NCBI RefSeq assembly: GCF_900109945.1
Contig: NZ_FOBX01000010.1
Span: 209,596 to 273,595, forward strand
Reading direction: 5' to 3'
Length of the DNA: 64,000 bases
Origin: Bradyrhizobium sp. OK095
Lineage (GTDB): Bacteria; Pseudomonadota; Alphaproteobacteria; Rhizobiales; Xanthobacteraceae
Part shown: positions 11,144 through 19,234 of the stretch, one piece after another
Position numbering within the stretch: the first letter of the stretch is position 1
Layout of the letters: each line of letters begins with the position of its first letter
The notes under the pieces: generated by a model
What the model was told of the DNA's origin: nothing
Database searches by the model: none
What the model saw: only the letters and a program-made list of their open reading frames with translations
Position numbers and translations under genes: made by a program

Positions 11144-12394
11144 GTGCCGCCTGACGCCATCTGGGCCTGGAGCATCATCGTCGCCGCGACCGCGGGCGTC
11201 ATCATCCGTCCCTTTCGGCTGCCCGAAGCGATCTGGGCCGTCATCGGCGCCGCGGCGCTGGTGCTGCCGGGCTTCCTGCCATGGCAGGATGCGCTTCTCG
11301 GCATCGAGAAAGGCCTCGACGTCTATCTCTTCCTGATCGGCATGATGCTGATCGCCGAACTGGCCAGGCTCGAGGGCCTGTTCGACTATCTCGCGGCCCT
11401 TGCGGTGGAATACGCAGGCGGCTCGCCGCAACGGCTGTTCCTGCTGATCTATGTCGTGGGCACGGTCGTGACCGTGCTGCTGTCGAACGATGCGACCGCG
11501 ATCGTGCTGACGCCCGCCGTCTACGCCGCGACGCGCGCAGCCGGTGCAAAGCCGCTGCCTTATCTGTTCGTCTGCGCCTTCATCGCGAATGCGGCGAGCT
11601 TCGTGCTGCCGATCTCAAATCCCGCCAATCTCGTCGTGTTCGGCGCGCGCATGCCGCAGCTGACCGAATGGCTGCGCCTGTTCGCCCTGCCCTCGGCCGC
11701 CTCGATCCTGCTCACTTACATCGTGCTGCGTCTGACCCAGCACCGTGCATTGAAGGAGGAGACGATCGCGCGCAGCGTGCCGCATCCAAAGCTCGGCCGC
11801 GGCGGCAAGCTGACGGCGGTGGGCATCGTCGCCATCGGAATCGTGCTGGTCACGGCCTCTGCGCTGGACAAGCAGCTGGGCCTGCCGACCTTCATCTGCG
11901 GCGGCGTGACGGCCGCAATCGTGCTGCTGGTCAGCCGGCAATCGCCGCTGCCCGTGCTGCGTGGCGTCTCCTGGAGCGTGCTGCCGCTGGTCGGCGGTCT
12001 CTTCGTGATGGTGGAGGCGCTGATCAAAACCGGCGTGATCGGGCAGCTCAGCGCGCTCTTGCACGAAGCCGTCGCACAATCGGCCCCGCAGGCCGCCTGG
12101 AGTGTCGGCATCGCGACGGGCATCGCCACCAACGTGGCCAACAACCTTCCCGTCGGCCTCGTCGCGGGCTCCGTCGCCGCCAGCGATCATCTGCCCGCAT
12201 CCGTCGTCAGCGCCATCCTGATCGGCGTCGACCTCGGCCCCAATCTGTCGGTAACGGGATCGCTAGCCACCATCCTCTGGCTGGTCGCGCTCCGGCGCGA
12301 AAAGATCGAGGTCGGCGCGTGGCGGTTCCTCAAGCTCGGCATGCTGGTCACGCCGCCCGCTTTGATCGCTGCGCTGGCCGCCGCGATCAGATAG
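11144..12394 (+). CDS. ArsB/NhaD-type anion transporter (arsenic transporter-like)
   Basis: 416 residues with 11-12 membrane segments of the ArsB/CitM ion transporter fold. Conserved stretches include LLSNDATAIVLTPAVYA and SFVLPISNPANLVVFGA, the paired re-entrant motifs of this family, and GVDLGPNLSVTGSLATILW near the end. Family members export arsenite or exchange sodium for protons. The GTG at 11144 is used because AGGG lies about nine bases upstream and the first helix follows directly. No arsR or arsC gene is nearby, so a role in arsenic resistance is not proven. Confidence 0.82.
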   Translation: MPPDAIWAWSIIVAATAGVIIRPFRLPEAIWAVIGAAALVLPGFLPWQDALLGIEKGLDVYLFLIGMMLIAELARLEGLFDYLAALAVEYAGGSPQRLFLLIYVVGTVVTVLLSNDATAIVLTPAVYAATRAAGAKPLPYLFVCAFIANAASFVLPISNPANLVVFGARMPQLTEWLRLFALPSAASILLTYIVLRLTQHRALKEETIARSVPHPKLGRGGKLTAVGIVAIGIVLVTASALDKQLGLPTFICGGVTAAIVLLVSRQSPLPVLRGVSWSVLPLVGGLFVMVEALIKTGVIGQLSALLHEAVAQSAPQAAWSVGIATGIATNVANNLPVGLVAGSVAASDHLPASVVSAILIGVDLGPNLSVTGSLATILWLVALRREKIEVGAWRFLKLGMLVTPPALIAALAAAIR

Positions 12395-12506
12395 CCGCGC
12401 TCCAATTAACGACAGTTGTTTGCGGCGCATCAATGCCGGCGGCGCTGCCGCGGCTAGCGTTCACTTGTCGCGCGGTCAAGACATGCCGCGGCAAGGAGGG
12501 TTCATC

Positions 12507-12743
12507 ATGCAGATTCAATCAAAGGCGCTACCGCAGAGCTTTTCCCTGCGCCGCGAAATTCAAAACTTCATCGCACCAGCCGAAGACCGCACGGAGACGT
12601 CCCATCCCCTGCTCGTCTTCTCAGCGGTGGTGCTGCTGACCCTGTTCGCGATCGTGGAGATCGACCTGCACAGCGCCCTGCTTCAGTCGATCGGCCTGCT
12701 CGGCCATGGCACCGGGATCGATCCCGTCTTCCTGAGCCCGTAG
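12507..12743 (+). CDS. small membrane protein of unknown function
   Basis: 78 residues beginning MQIQSKALPQSFSLRREIQ, with a single membrane segment near residues 38-55 (LLVFSAVVLLTLFAIVEI). The start is fixed by a strong ribosome site, AAGGAGGG, nine bases before the ATG. I do not recognise the family. It stands alone after the ArsB-like gene and converges on the MFS permease gene. Confidence 0.7.
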   Translation: MQIQSKALPQSFSLRREIQNFIAPAEDRTETSHPLLVFSAVVLLTLFAIVEIDLHSALLQSIGLLGHGTGIDPVFLSP

Positions 12744-12751
12744 TGAGAGAA

Positions 12752-12783
12752 GCCCGATCGCGGCCACAAGGCCGCGACCGGGC
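12752..12783. terminator. hairpin between convergent genes
   Basis: 14-base arms (12752-12765 and 12770-12783) pair with one A/C mismatch around the loop ACAA. It lies between the stop of the small membrane protein and the stop of the MFS permease, so it may serve both. There is no T-run on either side, so factor-independent termination is uncertain. Confidence 0.6.
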
Positions 12784-12789
12784 AATGCG

Positions 12790-14154
12790 TCAGTCGTTCT
12801 CGTAGCCGTAGACTTCCGGCAGGATGAAGATTGCGGCGAGCAATCCGATTGTCGGGAAGATCGCGACCATCAGCGTGGCATTGGCCTGGCCGATCGCAGC
12901 GAATACCGTCGGGAACAGGAAGATCGCCAGGAACGACGGCAGCTTCACGAACATGTAGGCAAAGCCGCTGGCGGTGCCGCGATATTTCGGCTTGGCGACC
13001 ATGGTCGGGATCGTCATGCAGTTCGACGCGTCCCAATAATGCCCCCACAACATGGCGGCTGCCGCGAACGGCAGCAGGATCTTGTTGTCGGTATAGAGCG
13101 CGAAGGCCGCGACCAGCAGCGCGACCAGCACGATCGAGAAGCCCGCGATCGAGATGCCGCGGTGGCCGATCTTTGGCGTCAGCAGCGGACCGACCCAGCC
13201 CGACACGGCGGCGAAGGAGAATAGCGCCATCGTCACCAGATTGATGCCGAGCAGGCTCGACACGCCGACCATGACAAAGAGTACCGGCAGATAGAACGCG
13301 AAGGTCGAGAACTCGCTGGCTTGCACGAAGCAGGCGATCCAGCCGTAGATCGTGGCACGCCAGCGGATCGGATCCTTCCTGAGGTCGGCGATGAAGGCGC
13401 TCGTGCTGACCTTCGGCACGACCACGTCCTGGTCGGGCAGCATGGCGAGGTCGTCGTTGAACATCTCGCGCGCGACCTTCTTGGCTTCGCGGAAACGTCC
13501 CTTCTGCACCAGCCACACGGCCGTCTCCGGCACGTCATGGCGCATCACCAGGATGATCAGCGCCGGCAGCGCGCCGAGGCCGAGCGTCACGCGCCACAAC
13601 GTCTCGTGATTGATGTCGAGCAGCAGGAAGATCACGATGACGCCGATGGTGAGGACTTCACCGACGGCGAACATGAACTGCCAGCGGTTGCCCATGACCT
13701 CGCGCTCACCCTTGGCCATGGATTCCATGATGTAGGTGTAGCCGGTCGAGATGTCCGAGCCGAGCGGGACGCCGAGCAGGAACCGGATCACGATGAGCCA
13801 TGTGATATTAGGCACGAAGGCCTGCGCCAGCGCCAGCACGATGAACATCACCATCGTCACCAGGAACATCACACGGCGGCCGATCTTGTCGGACAGCCAG
13901 CCGCCGAGCAGCGCACCGATCAGGGCGCCTCCTTGCGTGCCCGCTGCGGCAAGGCCAAGCATCAGCGGATCGGGATTGTACTGCTCCTTGATGAAGATCA
14001 GCACGAAGGCGATCGAATAGAGGTCCCAGGCCTCGACCAGGATCGAGGCCATCATCAGCCAGCCGACCTTGTTACCCTTGGGACTGTAGTTCGTAATGAG
14101 GTAGCGGACCGCAGCTTCGCTCGCGGTCGGTTGTGGCATGGCCATTGTCTGCAT
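12790..14154 (-). CDS. MFS permease of the sugar-acid locus
   Basis: 454 residues with twelve predicted membrane segments. MFS signatures are GGWLSDKIGRRVMF after helix 2 and RFLLGVPLGSDISTGYTYI, of the sugar/aromatic-acid symporter type. The start at 14154 is chosen because AGAGGA lies seven bases before it; an ATG six codons upstream contains that ribosome site. The gene faces the same way as, and lies 42 bases after, the GntR gene, and is divergent from the sugar-acid enzymes. It is therefore the likely uptake system for their substrate. Confidence 0.85.
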   Translation of the reverse strand: MQTMAMPQPTASEAAVRYLITNYSPKGNKVGWLMMASILVEAWDLYSIAFVLIFIKEQYNPDPLMLGLAAAGTQGGALIGALLGGWLSDKIGRRVMFLVTMVMFIVLALAQAFVPNITWLIVIRFLLGVPLGSDISTGYTYIMESMAKGEREVMGNRWQFMFAVGEVLTIGVIVIFLLLDINHETLWRVTLGLGALPALIILVMRHDVPETAVWLVQKGRFREAKKVAREMFNDDLAMLPDQDVVVPKVSTSAFIADLRKDPIRWRATIYGWIACFVQASEFSTFAFYLPVLFVMVGVSSLLGINLVTMALFSFAAVSGWVGPLLTPKIGHRGISIAGFSIVLVALLVAAFALYTDNKILLPFAAAAMLWGHYWDASNCMTIPTMVAKPKYRGTASGFAYMFVKLPSFLAIFLFPTVFAAIGQANATLMVAIFPTIGLLAAIFILPEVYGYEND

Positions 14155-14196
14155 CTTTGGTCCTCTCTTCAAAACTCTTTACGTGCCGAGTACTTT

Positions 14197-14964
14197 TTAA
14201 GCGCCAAGCAGCGGCTCGATGCTGCAATCGAGCAGGCGCGGATCGATCCCCGCCTCCATGCCCGTGAACATCGAATCCATGTAGTCGATCAATGCATCGC
14301 TCGCTTTCACGGCGTCCTCGACATGGCGGCCGGCGACCGCGCTGAGGATGGCGAGATGGCGATCGATGGTGCCTGACAGATCGGTCTGTCCCGGCATGAA
14401 GCGGTGGTGGATGTAGCCGATGCGGCGGTACAGCGTGTGGAGCGGCCGCAGCGTATGCACCAGAAACGGCTCACCCGCCGCCTCGAGCACCAGCGCGTCG
14501 ATGCGGCGGTCGATGCTGTTGAATTCGTCGAGGGTCAGGTTGGCGCGGCGCTCGCGCAGGAGGCGCTCGATATGCAGCGCCTGATTGCGGTGAGAGAGAC
14601 TGGCGCGATCGGCCGCAAGCCGGACGACAAAACGCTCCATGTCGCGGCGCAAGGCCAGCAGCATACGCTCGCGCGCCAGATCGATCGGCGCGATGTGCAG
14701 GCCGTGGCGCGGACGGATGATGATCAGCGTATCGGCAGACAAACGATTGATGGCGTGATGCACCGGCGTGCGGCCGAAGCCGGTGATGTGCTGCAACTCC
14801 AGCATCGTCATGAACTGGCCGGGCTTGAGCTCGCAATGAACGAGGAGCTCTTCAATTTTGTGATAGGCAAGCTCGAAGAAGTTGAGACGGTTGCGCCGGG
14901 AGGGCTTGCCCTCGCCGTCGTCCTCGTTTCTCACCACCGCGAGCGCGCGCTTGCGCCGTGCCAT
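14197..14964 (-). CDS. GntR-family (FCD-type) transcriptional regulator
   Basis: 255 residues. The winged helix-turn-helix spans about 28-98 (YHKIEELLVHCELKPGQFM then TGFGRTPVHHAINRLSAD), followed by an all-helical FCD-like effector domain with histidine-rich segments (LHTLYRRIGYIHHRF) that may bind metal and a sugar acid. It is divergent from the dehydratase gene at 15142 and upstream of the permease. It is the probable local repressor. A near-palindromic candidate operator lies at 15035-15050. Confidence 0.88.
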   Translation of the reverse strand: MARRKRALAVVRNEDDGEGKPSRRNRLNFFELAYHKIEELLVHCELKPGQFMTMLELQHITGFGRTPVHHAINRLSADTLIIIRPRHGLHIAPIDLARERMLLALRRDMERFVVRLAADRASLSHRNQALHIERLLRERRANLTLDEFNSIDRRIDALVLEAAGEPFLVHTLRPLHTLYRRIGYIHHRFMPGQTDLSGTIDRHLAILSAVAGRHVEDAVKASDALIDYMDSMFTGMEAGIDPRLLDCSIEPLLGA

Positions 14965-15034
14965 GCATCCCTCCCGTCGGCCTGCGCTGTCGCATTGCAG
15001 GGCGGCGCCTTATTTGTGGCACCCTTAAAACATG

Positions 15035-15050
15035 TTGTGATATATTACAA
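15035..15050. promoter_or_regulatory. candidate GntR operator
   Basis: TTGTGATATATTACAA is a 16-base near-palindrome (seven of eight mirror pairs) in the divergent space between the GntR gene (start 14964) and the dehydratase gene (start 15142). TTGT...ACAA half-sites are usual for FCD-type GntR regulators. Binding is an inference. Confidence 0.5.
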
Positions 15051-15141
15051 GCGGGCGTAAGAGTTTCGCCAGCGCGCCACATGTTGCGGTGCGAAATGAC
15101 AAGACGGGTGCGAGGCGCCCTGTGACGGGAGGACAATTGCT

Positions 15142-16341
15142 GTGAAGATCACGTCGATCGAGACGCTGCGCACCGAGGAATTCTCCAACGTCATCTGGGT
15201 GCGCGTTCACACCGACACGGGCATGATCGGTCTCGGCGAAACCTTCTACGGCGCGGGCGCGGTCGAAGCGCAGATCCACGACACCTTTGCCGGCCGCCTG
15301 CTCGGCCGCAATCCCCTGCACATCGAAGCCATCCATCGCGATATGCTGAACTTGCCGATGGCGCAGTCCTCGACCGGCGTCGAATATCGCGCGGCGTCCG
15401 CAATCGACATCGCGCTGTGGGATTTGTTCGGCAAGGCCTGCAATCAGCCGGTGCACCAGATGCTCGGCGGCCTCTGCCGCGACAAGCAGCGCATCTACAA
15501 CACCTGCGCCGGCACGCAATATGTTCGCTCGACCAATATCAGCCCGGTCGCGAACTGGAATCTCGGTGCCGCCAAGGGCCCGTATGAGGATCTCGACGGC
15601 TTCATGCACCATGCCGACGGGCTCGCAGAGAGCCTATTGGAGAGCGGCATCTCGGCGATGAAGATCTGGCCGTTCGATCCCGCCGCGCAGGAGAACAAGG
15701 GCCTCTACATCACCGCCGCGCAGATGAAGCAGGCGCTCGAGCCGTTCGAGAAGATCCGCAAGGCCGTCGGCGACAAGATGGAGATCATGGTCGAGCTCCA
15801 TTCGCTCTGGAACCTGCCGACCGCCAAGCAGATCGCGCGCGCGATCGAGCCGTACAAGCCGACCTGGTACGAAGATCCGATCCGGATGAACTCGCCGCAA
15901 GCGCTCGCCGAATATGCACGCTCGACCGACGTCTGGGTCTGCGCCAGCGAAACGTTGGGATCGCGCTTCCCCTACAAGGACATGCTCGACCGCGACGCCA
16001 TGCATGTGGTGATGGCCGATTTGTGCTGGACCGGCGGCCTCACCGAGGGCCGCAAGATTGCGGCGATGGCCGAGACCTATCACCGGCCCTTTGCTCCTCA
16101 CGATTGCATCGGCCCGATCGGCTTCATCGCCGCCATCCACATGTCGTTCAGCCAGCCCAACACGCTGATCCAGGAATCGGTACGCGCCTTCTACAAGGGC
16201 TGGTACAATGAGCTCGTCACGACGATGCCGACGATCAAGGACGGTTTTGTCTATCCGATGGAAGGACCCGGTCTCGGCGTCGACCTCCTCCCCGCGGTAT
16301 TCGACCGCAGCGATCTCACCGTGCGCCGCTCCAACGCTTAA
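15142..16341 (+). CDS. mandelate racemase/muconate lactonizing enzyme family protein, probable sugar-acid dehydratase
   Basis: 399 residues of the enolase superfamily, with an N-terminal capping domain (1-125) and a TIM barrel. Candidate metal ligands are in MVELHSLWN, TWYEDP and CASETLGS. A substrate-side lysine is in MKIWPFDP, and a histidine is in APHDCIGPIGF. Members of this group remove water from aldonic or uronic acids. The GTG start at 15142 is preceded by GGGAGGAC. It is followed after 12 bases by the IdnO-like SDR and then the IdnD-like dehydrogenase, pointing to an idonate/gluconate-type substrate. The exact acid is not determined by sequence. Confidence 0.85.
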   Translation: MKITSIETLRTEEFSNVIWVRVHTDTGMIGLGETFYGAGAVEAQIHDTFAGRLLGRNPLHIEAIHRDMLNLPMAQSSTGVEYRAASAIDIALWDLFGKACNQPVHQMLGGLCRDKQRIYNTCAGTQYVRSTNISPVANWNLGAAKGPYEDLDGFMHHADGLAESLLESGISAMKIWPFDPAAQENKGLYITAAQMKQALEPFEKIRKAVGDKMEIMVELHSLWNLPTAKQIARAIEPYKPTWYEDPIRMNSPQALAEYARSTDVWVCASETLGSRFPYKDMLDRDAMHVVMADLCWTGGLTEGRKIAAMAETYHRPFAPHDCIGPIGFIAAIHMSFSQPNTLIQESVRAFYKGWYNELVTTMPTIKDGFVYPMEGPGLGVDLLPAVFDRSDLTVRRSNA

Positions 16342-16353
16342 GGATTTTCTGAG

Positions 16354-17121
16354 ATGAGCACCGCCCTGTTCGACCTCTCCGGCCGCACCGCGCTCGTGAC
16401 CGGCTCTTCCCGCGGTCTCGGCCGCGCCATCGCCGAAGGCATGGCGAAAGCCGGCGCCAGGATCATCGTCAACGGGGTCGATCCCAAGCGCGTCGAGCAG
16501 GCCGTCGCCGAGTTTCGCGCCGCCGGGCATCAGGCTGAAGGCGCAGCATTCAACGTCACCGACGAGCCCGCCATCCTCGCGGCCTTCGAGAATTTCGACA
16601 AGACGGGCATCGCCGTCGACATCGTCGTCAACAATGCCGGCATCCAGCACCGCAAGCCGCTGATCGAGTTCACCACCGACGAGTGGCGCAAGGTGATCGA
16701 GACCAACCTCACCAGCGCGTTCGTCATCGGCCGCGAGGCGGCAAAACGTATGATCCCGCGCAAGCATGGCAAGATCATCAATATCGGCTCGCTCGGCAGC
16801 GAGCTCGCGCGTCCGACGATCGCGCCCTACACCGCCGCCAAGGGCGGTATCAAGAATCTGACCCGCTCGATGGCAGTGGAATGGGCCCAGCACGGCATCA
16901 CGGCCAACGCGATCGGCCCCGGCTACATGCTCACCGACATGAATGAGGCGCTGGTCAACAACACCGACTTCAACAACTGGCTGATGGGCCGCATCCCCTC
17001 AAAACGCTGGGGCAGGCCTGACGAGCTGGTGGGCGCGGCGATCTTCCTCGCGTCGGACGCCTCCACCTACGTCAATGGCCAGATCATCTATGTCGATGGC
17101 GGCATGATCTCCGCGATGTGA
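16354..17121 (+). CDS. SDR oxidoreductase, gluconate 5-dehydrogenase-like
   Basis: 255 residues, a classical short-chain dehydrogenase: the cofactor loop is TGSSRGLG, NNAG follows, and the catalytic Ser-Tyr-Lys lie in IGSLGSELARPTIAPYTAAKGG. It resembles IdnO/Ga5DH, which interconverts 5-keto-D-gluconate and D-gluconate. Position between the dehydratase and the L-idonate 5-dehydrogenase supports this: idonate would be oxidised to 5-ketogluconate and reduced here to gluconate. Confidence 0.82.
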   Translation: MSTALFDLSGRTALVTGSSRGLGRAIAEGMAKAGARIIVNGVDPKRVEQAVAEFRAAGHQAEGAAFNVTDEPAILAAFENFDKTGIAVDIVVNNAGIQHRKPLIEFTTDEWRKVIETNLTSAFVIGREAAKRMIPRKHGKIINIGSLGSELARPTIAPYTAAKGGIKNLTRSMAVEWAQHGITANAIGPGYMLTDMNEALVNNTDFNNWLMGRIPSKRWGRPDELVGAAIFLASDASTYVNGQIIYVDGGMISAM

Positions 17122-17145
17122 TCGCGAAAGTCTGAGGAGCAAGCC

Positions 17146-18177
17146 ATGCGCGCCGTCGTCATCCACGCCCCCAGGGATTTGCGGATCGACACCTATCCCG
17201 ATCCGGCGCCCGGTCCGGGCGAGGTCCGCGTCAAGATCGCCAATGGCGGCATCTGCGGCTCCGACCTGCACTACTACCACCACGGCGGCTTCGGCGTCGT
17301 CCGCATCCAGCAGCCGATGGCGCTGGGCCATGAGATCGCCGGCGTCGTCGCAGCGGTCGGTGATGGCGTCAGCAATGTGAAGCCGGGTACGCGCGTTGCG
17401 GTCAATCCGAGCAAGCCGTGCGGCCAGTGCCTGCATTGCCAGGAAGGCATGCGCAACCAGTGCCTCGACATGCGCTTCCTCGGCAGCGCGATGCGCTTTC
17501 CCCACGTGCAAGGCGGCTTTCGCGAGTTCCTCACCGTCGATGCCACGCAGGCCGTGCCGATCTCCGACAAGCTGTCATTGGCAGAAGCCGCTGTGGCCGA
17601 ACCGCTCGCGGTGTGCCTGCATGCCGGCAAGCAGGCCGGCCCCCTCCTCGGCAAGCGCGTGCTGATCACCGGCTGCGGCCCGATCGGCGCACTGATGATT
17701 CTTGTCTCTCGATTCGGCGGCGCGTCCGAGATCGTCGTGACCGATGTCGCTGATGCACCGCTCGCGGTCGCAAAAAAGCTCGGCGCCACCCACGCCGTCA
17801 ACGTTGCGACCGATGCCACTGCGCTCGATCCCTGGCGCACCGGCAAGGGCGTATTCGACACACTGTTCGAAGCCTCCGGCAATCAGGCCGCGCTCCGCAC
17901 CGCGCTCGACGTGCTCCGTCCCGGCGCGACGCTGGTGCAGCTCGGCCTCGGCGGCGAGATGACCCTGCCGATCAACGCCATCGTCGCCAAGGAATTGCAG
18001 CTCCGCGGCACCTTCCGCTTTGATCCCGAATTCGAGCTGGCGGTGCGGCTGATGGGCGAAGGCCTGATCGACGTCAAGCCGCTGATCACGGCGACGATGC
18101 CGTTCGAGAGTGCGGTCGCCGCGTTCGAGCTTGCCACCGACCGTTCGCAGTCGATGAAGGTGCAGCTGACATTCTAG
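17146..18177 (+). CDS. idnD: zinc-dependent L-idonate 5-dehydrogenase
   Basis: 343 residues, medium-chain zinc alcohol dehydrogenase family. Catalytic zinc ligands are in GGICGSDLHYY and ALGHEIAG. The structural zinc site is the four-cysteine segment CGQCLHCQEGMRNQC, and the Rossmann loop reads ITGCGPIGAL. The overall pattern fits L-idonate 5-dehydrogenase, which oxidises L-idonate to 5-keto-gluconate. It is last in the plus-strand set of three, 24 bases after the SDR gene, and ends two bases from the convergent gene at 18180. Confidence 0.85.
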   Translation: MRAVVIHAPRDLRIDTYPDPAPGPGEVRVKIANGGICGSDLHYYHHGGFGVVRIQQPMALGHEIAGVVAAVGDGVSNVKPGTRVAVNPSKPCGQCLHCQEGMRNQCLDMRFLGSAMRFPHVQGGFREFLTVDATQAVPISDKLSLAEAAVAEPLAVCLHAGKQAGPLLGKRVLITGCGPIGALMILVSRFGGASEIVVTDVADAPLAVAKKLGATHAVNVATDATALDPWRTGKGVFDTLFEASGNQAALRTALDVLRPGATLVQLGLGGEMTLPINAIVAKELQLRGTFRFDPEFELAVRLMGEGLIDVKPLITATMPFESAVAAFELATDRSQSMKVQLTF

Positions 18178-18179
18178 AG

Positions 18180-19046
18180 CTACTGGCTCTCGATCAGCCG
18201 GTCGCTGACCAGGCGGACCGCGCCTCGCTTCCATGAATAGTCAGCGCCGAGGCGCAGGCCGCTGTCGCCGCGCGCCAGCACCGCGCCGGTCCTGGCATCG
18301 CGAACCTGGAAGCCAAGCGTGTATTCGGTGCGGCTGACCCGCCGCACCACGCCGATCAATGACTGATCAGCGCCTAGCTTTTGCGCAATCGCGGCCTCAC
18401 AACCATCGCAGTCGCGTAACGCACGCGCCTTCGCCGCCTCGCCGCTGACCTCGACGATGCGGTAGCGGCCGGATTGGCTGAGCGCCTCGCGCACGCTGCC
18501 GGTGACCTCGGCCAGATAGGATGCATCCGACGTGGCCGAAGCGTCTGCCGAGGCGGCGGTCGTGTCCTCCAGCTCGAAATCGAACACCGCCAGCGCGATC
18601 GGCGCCGGTGTGGCAAGAGCGGCCCTGATCTCGCGGGACACGAAAATCTCGGCGCGCTCCCATGATTCATCATTGTCGCCGCGGAAGGTGTAAAGCTTGT
18701 CCATCACGAGCTTTTTGGCGCCGATTTCGATCACGGCGACCTTGGCCCATTGCACCAGCGTGCTCGTCTTCTGGATACCGCCGATGACCTTGAACGCCGC
18801 GCCGTCCTGGGCCGACGGCGCTAGCCGGTAATGGCCATCCGCGCCAACATCGCGCCTGAGCGCGGCCATGAACGCCTGAAGCCGCCGCTCGTGGGCGGCG
18901 GTCTGGTTGGCCGGTTCGGCCGAGGTATCGGTATAGCTGAAATCGTCCATGGCAACGCCGATGGCGGCCTCGGCACCAGCCGGCGAAGCGGCCGCCGGGA
19001 GGACGAAGAGGAGAAGGGCGGAGAGGATCGACCTGAAACGGCGCAT
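18180..19046 (-). CDS. exported protein with two tandem DUF3280/DUF2380-like domains
   Basis: 288 residues with a signal peptide (RSILSALLLFVLPAAASPAGA). The mature part shows two related units: about 28-140 (IGVAMDDFSYTDTSAEPANQ ... IEIGAKKLVMDKLYTFRGD) and about 150-285 (IALAVFDFELEDTTAA ... RDARTGAVLARGDSGLRLG). The first unit contains the DxxWxRAEIF end often seen in this group. The function is unknown. It is divergent from a sensor kinase/regulator pair, and in some alphaproteobacteria such proteins accompany one-carbon or alcohol oxidation regulators, so a periplasmic sensing role is possible. Confidence 0.7.
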   Translation of the reverse strand: MRRFRSILSALLLFVLPAAASPAGAEAAIGVAMDDFSYTDTSAEPANQTAAHERRLQAFMAALRRDVGADGHYRLAPSAQDGAAFKVIGGIQKTSTLVQWAKVAVIEIGAKKLVMDKLYTFRGDNDESWERAEIFVSREIRAALATPAPIALAVFDFELEDTTAASADASATSDASYLAEVTGSVREALSQSGRYRIVEVSGEAAKARALRDCDGCEAAIAQKLGADQSLIGVVRRVSRTEYTLGFQVRDARTGAVLARGDSGLRLGADYSWKRGAVRLVSDRLIESQ

Positions 19047-19234
19047 GCGGGCCTCGTGTGATGGAGCAGCGGCGCAACCTGGACGGCGGCTTCGCGCCGC
19101 GCAGCAGTGCCAGTCCCGACCAGAGCCGGGAAAATTTCACGACGTTGCACTGCGGTAAGGGTGGCGCTTTCCGTCGCTTGCGTTCTGCCGTTTAATGGGG
19201 AAGCGACAATTCCGTTCGCGCCAGGTGCCCGCCG

